In this document: in pieces, positions 19,074 through 28,278 of the stretch
Layout: each line of letters begins with the position of its first letter
Position numbering within the stretch: the first letter of the stretch is position 1
DNA from: WTAW01 sp964406575
Lineage (GTDB): Bacteria; Acidobacteriota; Aminicenantia; Aminicenantales; Aminicenantaceae
Direction: 5' to 3'
NCBI GenBank assembly: GCA_964406575.1
Contig: CAYOSH010000004.1
Span: 1-64,000, forward strand
Length of the DNA: 64,000 nucleotides
Position numbers and translations under genes: made by a program
The notes under the pieces: model-generated
The model's input: only the letters and a program-made list of their open reading frames with translations
Told to the model about the DNA's origin: nothing
The model's database searches: none

Positions 19074-19285
19074 CATTTGTCCTCCTTCTGTCTTGAGGGT
19101 AGTATTCAAACTTTAAGGCAAACATCCGCCTAAGTCAAACACAACCAAAATGGATTGATAATACAAAATGAACTCATCTCGGCACTTGGAATTCAAAGAA
19201 ATGACACGCTGTCCTCCTAAGGAAGACAAATGAAAAGAGATATTGTTAGATTAAGCGTCAAATGTCAAAACACGGTCCCTATTCG

Positions 19286-20692
19286 TTAGACATGTTCGAT
19301 AGAGGTGTAGTTGGAGATCTCTGAATTCGTGGTGCAGAGGTCATTTACGGAGAGCTTGTGAACATCGTCATTTGCGGTCAACCGTGCAAAATCTTTGAGC
19401 TCCTCTGTAGAAACTTTCAAGAAATTTTCAAGTCCTCTGGCTGATTCTTCGACATTCAACCTTGCCCGCAATTCCGGGTTCTGTGTTGTGATTCCCATAG
19501 GGCATTTACCTGTATGGCAGATCCTGTACTGCTGGCAGCCTATGGCCATTAAAGCAGCCGTGCCGATGGCAATGGCGTCTGCTCCCATGGCGAGCGCTTT
19601 GATAAAATCAGATGAGACTCTGAAGCCCCCCGTGATCAAAAGGGACACATCGGTTATATTATTCTCTGTGAGATACTTCTTGGCCCGTTGGAGAGCATAC
19701 ATCGACGGAACGGACGCAGCCATTTTGACCAGCTTCGGGGATGCCCCCGTGGCACCCGCTCTTCCATCAATGGTGACAAAATCAGGTTCGGCATACAAAG
19801 CCACCTCAAGATCTGCTTCCACGTTTCCTGCGGCAAACTTAATTCCGACGGGTTTTCCCCCTGAAACAGTCCGTAACCATTCCACTTTTTTCTTGAGCTC
19901 ATCTCTGTTTGTGATGTCACCGAAATGGGAAGGGCTGATGATGTCTTCCCCTTCATGAAATCCCCGAATTTTGGCCACTTCTTCGGTGACCTTTTTCCCG
20001 GGTAAATGGCCTCCCATTCCAGGCTTGGCCGATTGTCCGATCTTGATCTCTATGGCATCCACCTTTTTGAGGTTATCCTCTGTAACGCTGTATTTATTAG
20101 GGACATACTCGAATATGTATTTGTAGGCGTTCTCCAATGACTCTGGGAGGATTCCTCCTTCGCCTGAACACATCGCAGTTTGAACAGCAGCGCTCCCTTT
20201 TGCCAAAGCGATCTTTGCTTCTCTGGATAGTGCGCCAAAAGACATGTGGGTGACATAAATAGGGGTTTCGATGACCATAGGCTTATTGGCCTTTGGACCG
20301 ATCGTTGTTGTTGTGTTTACGGGGACGTCATGGTTGAGAGGAATATTTGCCAGTTGTGCGCCTTTAACGAGTATGTCATCCCAAGATGGAGTAGGCATCC
20401 GTGTGCGCATGGGCTCGATGATCGACAGGCCTGTTTCAGCCATTTCATGGATATCCGCCATGTGACCTTCAAGCTCATCGGACAATCTCTTGAATTCATC
20501 GGGAGACCCGGATGTATCCTTGGGTTCTCCATCAGATACATCCGGGCCAGGTGCTGCATTGACTTTTTTCCATGCGGATTTGCCGGATTCACAGACATGG
20601 CAGCTCCAGTCATCTGTAAGCTCGTCCCACTTCCTTCCTTCTTTCTCTTCGTTAAATTCCGTATCGCAGACGGAGCACTTATAAATGGCCAT
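19286..20692 (-). CDS. Rubredoxin-fused glutamate-synthase-like FMN protein
   Basis: A 468-residue protein. The N-terminal 45 residues are a rubredoxin-type iron-binding domain with C6, C9, C31 and C34. After a Pro/Asp-rich linker comes the FMN-binding central domain of glutamate synthase (about 110-450): THMSFGALSREAKIALAKG, CSGEGG, the GQSAKPGMGGHLPG loop, DGRAGATGASP and the 3Fe-4S cysteine motif CQQYRICHTGKCPMG. It lacks the glutaminase domain, so it is a stand-alone GltB-domain protein like those of archaea. The rubredoxin could feed electrons directly. Start ATG after a GAGGAG site. It lies 14 bases from rubrerythrin on the same strand, which suggests a shared redox-stress operon. Confidence 0.88.
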   Translation of the reverse strand: MAIYKCSVCDTEFNEEKEGRKWDELTDDWSCHVCESGKSAWKKVNAAPGPDVSDGEPKDTSGSPDEFKRLSDELEGHMADIHEMAETGLSIIEPMRTRMPTPSWDDILVKGAQLANIPLNHDVPVNTTTTIGPKANKPMVIETPIYVTHMSFGALSREAKIALAKGSAAVQTAMCSGEGGILPESLENAYKYIFEYVPNKYSVTEDNLKKVDAIEIKIGQSAKPGMGGHLPGKKVTEEVAKIRGFHEGEDIISPSHFGDITNRDELKKKVEWLRTVSGGKPVGIKFAAGNVEADLEVALYAEPDFVTIDGRAGATGASPKLVKMAASVPSMYALQRAKKYLTENNITDVSLLITGGFRVSSDFIKALAMGADAIAIGTAALMAIGCQQYRICHTGKCPMGITTQNPELRARLNVEESARGLENFLKVSTEELKDFARLTANDDVHKLSVNDLCTTNSEISNYTSIEHV

Positions 20693-20706
20693 GTTTTCTC
20701 CTCGAA

Positions 20707-21228
20707 CTAGAAATCAAGGCTTGCCGGTTCGTAATACTCTCTCGGGTTCTTGCAGGACGGGCACTTTGGAGGAGGCTCGGTCCCTTCAACAGTGTAACCG
20801 CAGACGCTGCATTTCCACTTGATCGGCTGCTCTCTTTTAAAAACTGTACCATTCTTCACCATCTCTAACAGTTTTTTATAGCGCTCCCTGTGTTTTTCTT
20901 CAATCTTGCCGATCATTTTGAACAAAATGGCTGCCTCTTGGTTCCCTTCCTCCTCAGCTTCTTTGGCGAAGGTCGGATACATCTCGACCGTTTCATAATG
21001 CTCTCCGCTTATGGCGGCTTCCAAGTTCTCAGCCGTTGTGCCTACGCCCTTTAAAAGTTTGAAGTGGTCGCGGGCATGCTCCCTTTCATTCGCAGCGGTC
21101 TCTTCAAAGATCTTAGCGATGTAGTGGTAGCCCTCTTCCCTCCCAACTTCTGCAAAATAGGTGTACTTGTTTCTCGCTTGAGATTCACCTGCAAAAGCAG
21201 CTTTGATGTTTTCTTCCGTTTTACTCAT
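20707..21228 (-). CDS. Rubrerythrin
   Basis: A 173-residue classical rubrerythrin. It has a four-helix diiron domain with E15, the E48-x-x-H51 motif and the second EExH-type site (IEEKHRER), then a C-terminal rubredoxin domain with CSVCGYTVEG and PPKCPSC. It reduces hydrogen peroxide to water using NAD(P)H through rubredoxin-type carriers and is cytoplasmic. AAGGAG precedes the ATG. It lies between the PerR/Fur-type regulator and the rubredoxin-GltB protein, in the regulator-rubrerythrin order common in anaerobes. It is probably derepressed by peroxide through that regulator. Confidence 0.96.
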   Translation of the reverse strand: MSKTEENIKAAFAGESQARNKYTYFAEVGREEGYHYIAKIFEETAANEREHARDHFKLLKGVGTTAENLEAAISGEHYETVEMYPTFAKEAEEEGNQEAAILFKMIGKIEEKHRERYKKLLEMVKNGTVFKREQPIKWKCSVCGYTVEGTEPPPKCPSCKNPREYYEPASLDF

Positions 21229-21271
21229 GGTTAGACTCCTTTATTGAATTTTTTATTTATCAAAATGCAAA

Positions 21272-21718
21272 TTAAGACATACTCTTCTTGCATTTTTTAC
21301 AAACCCCTTTCAAAACAACTCGCTTGCTTATAATATCATAATTGTCCCTTATGTTTCCTGGAACCTCCAAATTGTCATAATCTTCATTGTAAAAATCAAA
21401 AATCTCTCCACAATTCACACAATAAATATGATGATGGCTTTCTGTGTTGGGATCAAAACGTCTTGGCCCGCTGGAGCTTCTGACGATATCAACAAGCCCA
21501 ATATCCGCAAAAGTGAGAAGAGTCCTGTTCACCGTGTCATAAGAAATATTGGGGTAGTCTTTATGGATAGCATTGAACACATCCTCAGCCGATGGGTGTT
21601 CTAGGGATTTGAAAATCTCCTTGTATATGGCACACCTTTGGGGCGTTATCTTAAGGTTATGACTTTTGCATTTTTCGATAAAAGAATCGAGACATTCCTG
21701 AGTTTTTTTTAATTGCAT
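21272..21718 (-). CDS. Fur-family transcriptional regulator, PerR-like
   Basis: A 148-residue Fur superfamily protein. The N-terminal winged helix is followed by the metal region ESHHHIYCVNCG, and a second CxxC pair (CKKC) lies near the end; the two pairs together form the structural zinc site. His and Asp residues around H37-like SLEHPS and NEDYD are consistent with the regulatory site of PerR, but the metal specificity is inference. It is immediately upstream of rubrerythrin and its own start is flanked by a palindromic operator candidate at 21721-21748. Autoregulation and control of rubrerythrin are likely. Confidence 0.9.
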   Translation of the reverse strand: MQLKKTQECLDSFIEKCKSHNLKITPQRCAIYKEIFKSLEHPSAEDVFNAIHKDYPNISYDTVNRTLLTFADIGLVDIVRSSSGPRRFDPNTESHHHIYCVNCGEIFDFYNEDYDNLEVPGNIRDNYDIISKRVVLKGVCKKCKKSMS

Positions 21719-21720
21719 AT

Positions 21721-21748
21721 AATTATTAAATAATAATATTTATTATTT
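21721..21748. promoter_or_regulatory. Candidate PerR/Fur operator
   Basis: AT-rich imperfect palindrome, two 11-base arms (AATTATTAAAT and ATTTATTATTT, 9 of 11 complementary) around AATAAT. It ends three bases before the regulator's start codon on the minus strand. Its position and Per/Fur-box-like character suggest autorepression. AT-richness means chance palindromes are possible. Confidence 0.5.
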
Positions 21749-21887
21749 GTCAAGAAATTTTTTCCATTTTCTATTTTTTTTATTGCCTGGATCATTAAAG
21801 AGTTGAGTGGAAATCGGATTTGGAGCTTCACCGGCGAGGCCGTGATCGGCGAAGTTTGGTTGGTTAGGTCGGATCGTGATGAGCTAT

Positions 21888-22526
21888 CTACTGCACTCCG
21901 ACCAATTTCTTGACCACATCGACTCCCGTGGCGGCGTCAGCGGCGTAGCCATCTGCCCCTATTTTCTCCGCGTAGATCTGTGTGACAGGCGCACCCCCGA
22001 TGATAACTTTCACAGAGTTTCGTAGACCGGCTTTTTCCAATCCCTCTATTACAGTTTTCATGTTTATCATCGTTGTCGTCAGAAGTGCAGACATCCCTAC
22101 AATATCCGGATTTTCGTTCTTGGCAGATTCCACAAATCTATCCGCATGCACGTCGGCTCCGAGATCGATGATCTCAAAACCAGCTCCCTGGAGCAGCATG
22201 CCGACGATATTCTTCCCAATGTCATGCAGGTCTCCTTGGATAGTTCCGATAACGGCTTTCCCCAGAGGTTTCACATTCTTCTCGGCCAACAGAGGCCTCA
22301 AAATGTTTAAACCCACTGTCATGGCTTTTGCTGAAACCAAAACTTCAGGGATAAAACATTCATTGTTTTTAAACTTCTCGCTGATGATGTTCATTCCTGC
22401 AACAAGGCTGTCATTCATGATCAACTCTGCGGGTATTTCCTGGCCAAGGGCTTCATTCACCAGATCTTCCACAGCCTCTGAGTGGCCTTTTTGGACTTCG
22501 TCGGCGATTTTTTCAAATATTGTCAT
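21888..22526 (-). CDS. Corrinoid (B12-binding) methyltransferase protein
   Basis: About 212 residues from the ATG at 22526, which is preceded by GGGGAGGGG; an upstream GTG at 22541 encodes only that site. The N-terminal four-helix cap (about 1-85) precedes a Rossmann-like cobalamin domain with the DLHDIG (DxHxxG) lower-ligand motif, the MSALLTTT strand and GGAPV. It matches the MtbC/MtaC class of corrinoid proteins that shuttle methyl groups between a substrate methyltransferase and a folate or CoM acceptor. No MtaB-, MttB- or MtbA-like partner is in the window. The upstream gene, 123 bases away on the same strand, is thymidylate-synthase-like. Confidence 0.9.
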   Translation of the reverse strand: MTIFEKIADEVQKGHSEAVEDLVNEALGQEIPAELIMNDSLVAGMNIISEKFKNNECFIPEVLVSAKAMTVGLNILRPLLAEKNVKPLGKAVIGTIQGDLHDIGKNIVGMLLQGAGFEIIDLGADVHADRFVESAKNENPDIVGMSALLTTTMINMKTVIEGLEKAGLRNSVKVIIGGAPVTQIYAEKIGADGYAADAATGVDVVKKLVGVQ

Positions 22527-22664
22527 TTTCCCCTCCCCCACGTTGTGTGTCCTAAAGCGCTCTTTGCTAAACTGTCACATGGCATCATCCGGATTAGCTT
22601 AACAGAACAATCCAGAGAAATGAATGTCCCCTTCTGTGACATCTTACGCAGGAATGTCTCAAGA

Positions 22665-23624
22665 TCAAACGACATAATCATCATCCTCCATCTTATGGAG
22701 CTCTTCTGCTACGGCTTTGCGGACTTCTTCAGGCATGTCTTTCTCTCTCTCGAGCATCTTCCTCAGCCCCTTACCCACTCCGTCATCGATGAAATAGGGT
22801 TTCACAAAAACCGAATTCCATGTTCTTTCCTCGAAGGAGCGACCATCCAGCATCTCGAAGAAACTCTTTATGCCCTTTTCCGGATCCCCCTCTATTTCTC
22901 TGAAATAAGATCCATAGATATGAAGAGAGTCACTGATATCCACATATCGACCTAGAGTGACTTTTTTCCCTATATTCTCAGCGATACGCTCTGCGATCCT
23001 CCGCATGAGTGTCGTTAGGGCGATGACATTTTCGAACCAGGCCTTGAACAGATCACGGCTGCGCCAATGGGTGTTCATGTTCAAGATATAACCGCCTTCG
23101 CCATCCTCACAGAGTCGCCCCCAGACCCTCTGGAGACAGGGGGGATCCTCTGTTGGCGGGTCGAGTTTTGGGTTCCAAGTGATGGCCTGCGCCCTTCTTG
23201 TGTATCCCGTTTGGGAGAGCTTCTCGATGATATAATTGATCTGATCCACGACTGCGTTCTCGATCCTATACTCAAAGAGCCGGCCATGGTAAGTGTACGT
23301 CCATCGTGTATCCTGGCTTTCCGAGGCTTTCAGTATCTCCTCCACGGGTTTGACCCAATAATCATGGGCCCCGTGCACGACTTCCTGGACATACTCCGCC
23401 AAACCCCCAAGGCCATCAGCAAACGAACGATGGAAGCGAGGCTGCCCGAAGGGTTCGCGCACAGCGATCATCACGGTGGCGTCCTTGCTCGGCGGGTCTT
23501 CCGGACGATCATACTCAGTGTGAATGCTAATCCCCTTCTCCCACACTTCTCTGATGGCTTTCTCATAAGCACGAGGGATCGTATCCTCTATGACTGTTAA
23601 AACAGGGATATTGCCAAGCTCCAT
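22665..23624 (-). CDS. Thymidylate-synthase-like protein
   Basis: A 319-residue protein with scattered ThyA hallmarks: candidate active-site C163 in DPPCLQRVWGR, an RSRD segment at 188-191 followed by FENVIAL (the Asn-bearing helix), and SDSLHIYGSYF near the end, corresponding to the DxHIY nucleotide motif. The N-terminal 130 residues are unlike bacterial ThyA and the Cys-to-Gln spacing differs (CLQ rather than CHxxxQF). It may be a divergent thymidylate synthase, similar in style to archaeal forms, or a pyrimidine hydroxymethylase-type relative. An AAGGAGG site precedes the ATG. The next gene on the strand is a corrinoid protein, which hints at one-carbon chemistry but proves nothing. Confidence 0.7.
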   Translation of the reverse strand: MELGNIPVLTVIEDTIPRAYEKAIREVWEKGISIHTEYDRPEDPPSKDATVMIAVREPFGQPRFHRSFADGLGGLAEYVQEVVHGAHDYWVKPVEEILKASESQDTRWTYTYHGRLFEYRIENAVVDQINYIIEKLSQTGYTRRAQAITWNPKLDPPTEDPPCLQRVWGRLCEDGEGGYILNMNTHWRSRDLFKAWFENVIALTTLMRRIAERIAENIGKKVTLGRYVDISDSLHIYGSYFREIEGDPEKGIKSFFEMLDGRSFEERTWNSVFVKPYFIDDGVGKGLRKMLEREKDMPEEVRKAVAEELHKMEDDDYVV

Positions 23625-23796
23625 GGCCCCTCCTTAAGGGAATAATTAAAAATCTTCGAAAACATGAGGAAATGATCTTCAATTTTATTTAAATCATGCA
23701 GATTAATCAACGAATTATAGAACCATCCCAATAATTTCCAAATTGATTGACTATAGAAAGGGGGAGAATTATAATCAGCACGGATACATCAGAGAA

Positions 23797-24195
23797 ATGA
23801 GAAATAAAATGCTAAACTCCGAAGACAAAAACAAAAACACACAAAGCTTCACTGATAAAACCCCTCCGAAAAAAGAGGCCTTTCTTGGGAAGACGATCGA
23901 TATCAAGGCTGAACTTTCGGGCGATGAGGATCTGGTCATTGAGGGGAAATTCCAGGGTAAAATCGATATAAAAGACAACGACCTGACAGTCGAACACAAT
24001 GCTGAGGTTGATGCGGAGATCCATGCCAGGAATATCAGCATACGGGGCCGAGTCAAAGGAAATATCCATGCTGCCGGAAAAGTGTATATCGAGAAAGATG
24101 GCCAGATGGTCGGCGACATCGCAGCGGCCCGTATTTCCATCATGGACGGCGCCCAGTTCAAGGGCAGCATGAAGATGATCTCATACATTCAGTAA
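23797..24195 (+). CDS. Bactofilin (polymer-forming cytoskeletal protein)
   Basis: About 132 residues from the ATG at 23797; a TTG at 23743 and a second ATG at 23809 are alternatives. A Lys/Asn-rich flexible N-terminus precedes the bactofilin right-handed beta-helix: repeating short strands with hydrophobic residues every second position, including GKFQGKIDI, HARNISIRGRVKGNIHA and GDIAAARISI. Bactofilins polymerise without nucleotide into filaments that organise the envelope. It stands alone before uvrB. Confidence 0.88.
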   Translation: MRNKMLNSEDKNKNTQSFTDKTPPKKEAFLGKTIDIKAELSGDEDLVIEGKFQGKIDIKDNDLTVEHNAEVDAEIHARNISIRGRVKGNIHAAGKVYIEKDGQMVGDIAAARISIMDGAQFKGSMKMISYIQ

Positions 24196-24257
24196 ATTTT
24201 GGACGCCGTGATTCCTTATCGGTCCGTTCGGGAAACGGAACCCGCATCGTCTTTGTC

Positions 24258-24286
24258 TTGTCCACACAGTCTCCCTTTCGTATAAT
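24258..24286 (+). promoter_or_regulatory. Sigma70-type promoter for uvrB with very short leader
   Basis: TTGTCC at 24258-24263 and a perfect TATAAT at 24281-24286, spaced 17 bases. Transcription would begin near 24293, only about 8 bases before the preferred uvrB ATG at 24301, giving a nearly leaderless message. This agrees with the absence of a good ribosome-binding site. Confidence 0.6.
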
Positions 24287-24300
24287 TGCGTGTGATAGAG

Positions 24301-26298
24301 ATGAAAGAATTTGAGCTTCATTCGGAGTACCTCCCCAAAGGAGACCAATCCAAGGCCATAGAGCAGCTTTATAAAGGAATTCTGAATGGCCAACATCATC
24401 AGGTCCTGATGGGAGTCACGGGTTCGGGAAAAACCTTCACCATGGCCAATATCATCGAAAAATTCAATCGGCCCGTCCTCGTGATTTCACACAACAAGAC
24501 CTTGGCCGCCCAACTCTATCAAGAATTCCGGCGCTTCTTTCCCAACAATGCCGTGGGATACTTCGTGAGCTATTACGATTATTATCAGCCTGAAGCCTTT
24601 ATCCCTGCATCCAACATGTACATTGCCAAAGAAGCCACAATCAACGACGAGATCGACCGCATGAGGCTCAGTGCCACAAATTCTCTTGCCCAGAGAAGCG
24701 ACATCATCATCGTTGCCTCAGTCTCCTGTATCTATGGAATCGGCTCCCCGCAGACCTATAATTCCATGAGCTTCCAATTGAGGAAGAACCAGCCTATTAA
24801 GCGTAAAATCCTGCTGAAAAGGCTGGTTGAAATTCAGTATACACGAGGAGAAAAAGACTTTAAAAGAGGAACCTTCCGCGTGCGGGGAGATATCATCGAT
24901 GTGTACCCCGCCTACGAAGACTATGCCTATCGGATTGAGCTAGAGGAGGGAACCATCAAGCATCTCACCATGATCGATCCGCTGCTGGGGAAGCAAGTAA
25001 ACTCTTTCGACAAGATCATGGTCTATCCCCGCACATTTTTTTCTACGCCAAAGGAGATCCTTGACCACACCATCCAAAATGTCGAAAAAGAACTGGAGAA
25101 AAGGATCGCATACTTCAAACACAATGGTCAGATCATCGAAGCCAACAGGATCGAAGAGAGGACTCTGTATGACCTCGAGATGTTGCGGGAGTTTGGCTGG
25201 TGCCCCGGCATAGAGAATTACTCGCTTTACCTCAGCCTGAGGAAACCCGGAGATCCTCCTTACACTCTGCTCGATTACTTCCCAGAGGATTTTCTGACCA
25301 TCATCGATGAATCCCATGCCACTATTCCACAGATCGGCGGGATGTACCACGGAGACCGGTCTCGAAAAATGACTCTTGTCGAACACGGTTTTCGTCTTCC
25401 CTCGGCTCTGGATAACCGCCCTCTCAATTTCGATGAATTCAAGGAACAGGTGCAGCATGTCATTTTTGTTTCCGCCACGCCCGGTCCCTACGAGCTCAAG
25501 AAGACAAAAAACAGAGTCGTGGAACAGATCATCCGGCCGACAGGTCTAATCGACCCTGAGATCGAGGTCAGACCGATCAAGGGGCAAATCGATGACTTGC
25601 TGAGTGAGATCCGAAAGAGGGCCGAAAGAGACGAGAGGACCCTGGTAACAACGCTCACCAAACGGATGGCCGAGGATTTAACACGCTACTATCATGAACT
25701 CGGACTTCGTGTCCGTTATCTCCACTCAGAGATCGATACCCTCGACAGGGTGAAAATTTTAAGAGACCTGCGCAAAGGTCAGTTTGATGCGCTCATAGGG
25801 ATTAACCTTTTGCGGGAAGGGCTTGATCTGCCAGAGGTTTCGCTTGTGGCCATTCTTGACGCCGATAAGGAAGGTTTTCTGCGGTCAACGACAGCGCTGA
25901 TCCAGACGTTCGGAAGGGCTGCCCGGAATATTTCCGGAAAAGTCATTCTCTATGCAGATCTCGTCACAGACAGCATGCGCAAAGCCATCGATGAAACAAA
26001 CAGACGCCGCAATATCCAGCAGGATTACAACAGTAAGAACAACATCACGCCGCAGTCTATCCAGAAGAAAATCGATGAAGTGTTGACAAGCGTTTATGAG
26101 AGGGATTACTTCGATTACTCCAGAATCTCAGAGGACAAAGATATCTACCTATCTCCGCAAAAAAGAAAAGAACGCATGGAATATCTGGAAAAGAAAATGA
26201 AAGAAGCAGCCGAAAATCTTGAATTTGAAAAAGCCGCTAAATTCAGGGATGAGCTCAAGACATTGAAAAAACGAGAGCTAGAGCTTGTGGATATGTAA
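24301..26298 (+). CDS. uvrB: UvrABC excision nuclease subunit B
   Basis: About 665 residues with the full UvrB layout: MGVTGSGKT Walker A near residue 40, the YYDYYQPEAF beta-hairpin that inserts into DNA, DESH helicase motif II, the SATPGPYE motif, the QTFGRAARN motif VI, and a C-terminal UVR domain (EKKMKEAAENLEFEKAAKFRDEL) that contacts UvrC. It verifies damage after UvrA loading in nucleotide excision repair. I chose the ATG at 24301 because MKEFEL is the normal family start; a TTG or GTG a few codons earlier is possible. uvrC follows 101 bases downstream on the same strand. Confidence 0.97.
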   Translation: MKEFELHSEYLPKGDQSKAIEQLYKGILNGQHHQVLMGVTGSGKTFTMANIIEKFNRPVLVISHNKTLAAQLYQEFRRFFPNNAVGYFVSYYDYYQPEAFIPASNMYIAKEATINDEIDRMRLSATNSLAQRSDIIIVASVSCIYGIGSPQTYNSMSFQLRKNQPIKRKILLKRLVEIQYTRGEKDFKRGTFRVRGDIIDVYPAYEDYAYRIELEEGTIKHLTMIDPLLGKQVNSFDKIMVYPRTFFSTPKEILDHTIQNVEKELEKRIAYFKHNGQIIEANRIEERTLYDLEMLREFGWCPGIENYSLYLSLRKPGDPPYTLLDYFPEDFLTIIDESHATIPQIGGMYHGDRSRKMTLVEHGFRLPSALDNRPLNFDEFKEQVQHVIFVSATPGPYELKKTKNRVVEQIIRPTGLIDPEIEVRPIKGQIDDLLSEIRKRAERDERTLVTTLTKRMAEDLTRYYHELGLRVRYLHSEIDTLDRVKILRDLRKGQFDALIGINLLREGLDLPEVSLVAILDADKEGFLRSTTALIQTFGRAARNISGKVILYADLVTDSMRKAIDETNRRRNIQQDYNSKNNITPQSIQKKIDEVLTSVYERDYFDYSRISEDKDIYLSPQKRKERMEYLEKKMKEAAENLEFEKAAKFRDELKTLKKRELELVDM

Positions 26299-26399
26299 TT
26301 CATTGGGACTTAAAATACACAATGTCGAAACTTATGAAAATTTATAGGATCCCGGTAATACCTGTAAAAAACAGGGAGATCTTCAAGGGATAAAACGTC

Positions 26400-28190
26400 A
26401 TGTCGAGCAAAGGAAAGAAAGATCTCAAAGCCATTTGCGAAGATCTCCCTGCCGAGCCCGGCATCTATTTCTTTAAAAACAGCGAAAATGACGTCATCTA
26501 CATCGGAAAAGCACGTTCTTTGAGAGACAGAGTGAGATCCTATTTTGGATCCACTCCCGATCCCAAAGTTCACAACATTTTGGCCGAGACCGTAGATATC
26601 GATTATATTTTCACTGACTCTGAGAAGGAAGCGACTTTCCTTGAAAATAACTTTATTCAACAGTACCAGCCGAAATTCAACATCCGGTTGAAGGACGACA
26701 AAGCCTATCCCTTCCTGAAAGTGACCTGCCAGGATCAATTTCCCGGAATTTATCTCACCAGAAGGGTTGAAGCGGATGGGGCCAGATATTTCGGGCCCTT
26801 CAGCCCGGCTCACCAAGCGAGAAAAACCATTCATCTGATCAACAAGTCCTTAGGGGTCAGAGGGTGCCGAGAAGCCATCCCCGGAAGAAGAAAACGCCCC
26901 TGCCTTGAATATGATTTGAAACTTTGCACAGCTCCTTGTGTCCAATTCATTTCCAAAACTGATTATAGGGCGCGAGTGCAGGATGCCCTTTTCTTCCTTG
27001 AAGGAAAAGCAGAGAACCTTTTAAAGAGTCTCAAACAACAGATGATGGAAGCGGCGGCAGCGGAGCAATTTGAACGCGCTGCCCAGGTGAGGGACCTCAT
27101 TCTAACGATCGAGCAACTCAAAGCCAAGCCCACACTGATCTCCACGAGGCAAGAAAACAAAGACATTTTCGGGTATACAACAGCGTTGGATCGAGCCTAT
27201 TTGACTGTTTTTCGAATGAGAGAGGGAAAAGTCATCGAAACAGAGGTCTTTTTTCAAAAGAAGAAAACAAGCATTCCCGATAGCAGAGTTCTTTCCTCCG
27301 AGCTTAAAAAATATTACAAAGGAAAAACAGATCTTCCCGAAAAAATTATCCTCCCTTTTCAGATTTCTCGAATGAAAGAGCTGTTGGCTTCGCTCTCTCA
27401 AGTCAAAGGCAAAAAAGTCGAGATCATCGTGCCTGTAAGGGGAGAGAATAAAAAATTGTTGGAACTGGCCCTAAAGAACACGGACAATCTGGTTCAGAAG
27501 GACTCTGAAGTCCCGACATCTCTGACTGAGCTTAAAATCGTCCTCGGGCTCAAATCAATACCACAGCGAATCGAGGGTTTCGACATTTCTCACACGGGAG
27601 GTGATGAATCCGTAGGGTCCATGGTGGTCTTTGAGGCTGGGAGGCCGAACAAGAGCGAATACAGAAAATACAAGATCAAGACCGTCCGCGGACCCGACGA
27701 CGTGGCGAGTCTCTACGAAGTGATCCGGAGAAGATATGCATCGCTCCTTACCGAGGGCCGGGAATTCATGCCGGATCTGGTCCTTGTGGACGGAGGGAAG
27801 GGACAGCTCAGTGCGGCCTTAAAAGCTCTTCATGAGCTTGGAGTGGACAACATGGATGTCGCTTCCCTGGCAAAAAAAGAAGAGCTGATCTTTACGTCGG
27901 CTCAAAAAAAAGGCCTTAAGTTGGACAGGACATCCCCCGCCCTCAAACTCCTTCAAAGTATCAGAAATGAATCCCATCGTTTCGCCATTACCTACCATCG
28001 TCGAAGAAGAACCAAGAAAAGTTTCACCTCTCCTCTGGATTCTATACCAGGAATCGGCGCAAAGAGAAAAAAAGCTCTTTTGAGCAAATACAAAGGCCTT
28101 GATGAAATTCAATCGGCCTCCGAGGATGACTTGGCAGAAATTCTCGGCAAAAAAGTTGCAAAAAAACTGTTGTTAAAGTTGCATACATAA
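26400..28190 (+). CDS. uvrC: UvrABC excision nuclease subunit C
   Basis: A 596-residue protein. The N-terminal GIY-YIG nuclease domain (GIYFF near 20, YIGKA near 38, and the Arg of the RVRSYF helix) makes the 3' incision. It is followed by a Cys-rich segment (CREAIPGRRKRPCLEYDLKLCTAPC), a UVR motif (QQMMEAAAAEQFERAAQVRDL), the RNase H-like 5' nuclease domain (GFDISHTGG, LVLVDGGKGQL) and C-terminal helix-hairpin-helix motifs (SIPGIGAKRKKALL). An AAGGGA site precedes the ATG. It works with the upstream uvrB. Confidence 0.97.
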   Translation: MSSKGKKDLKAICEDLPAEPGIYFFKNSENDVIYIGKARSLRDRVRSYFGSTPDPKVHNILAETVDIDYIFTDSEKEATFLENNFIQQYQPKFNIRLKDDKAYPFLKVTCQDQFPGIYLTRRVEADGARYFGPFSPAHQARKTIHLINKSLGVRGCREAIPGRRKRPCLEYDLKLCTAPCVQFISKTDYRARVQDALFFLEGKAENLLKSLKQQMMEAAAAEQFERAAQVRDLILTIEQLKAKPTLISTRQENKDIFGYTTALDRAYLTVFRMREGKVIETEVFFQKKKTSIPDSRVLSSELKKYYKGKTDLPEKIILPFQISRMKELLASLSQVKGKKVEIIVPVRGENKKLLELALKNTDNLVQKDSEVPTSLTELKIVLGLKSIPQRIEGFDISHTGGDESVGSMVVFEAGRPNKSEYRKYKIKTVRGPDDVASLYEVIRRRYASLLTEGREFMPDLVLVDGGKGQLSAALKALHELGVDNMDVASLAKKEELIFTSAQKKGLKLDRTSPALKLLQSIRNESHRFAITYHRRRRTKKSFTSPLDSIPGIGAKRKKALLSKYKGLDEIQSASEDDLAEILGKKVAKKLLLKLHT

Positions 28191-28278
28191 ATCTTTTCAT
28201 AGCCTTTAAGATTCGAATCCTTATTCTAAGCTGGACATTCTCGGAGAGTTCCAATGAGCGGTCGAGTGGAAAAAAAGA

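Noticed and set aside
21838..21870. GGCGA repeat-like bases upstream of the corrinoid gene region
   Set aside because: Too short and imperfect to support a repeat element.
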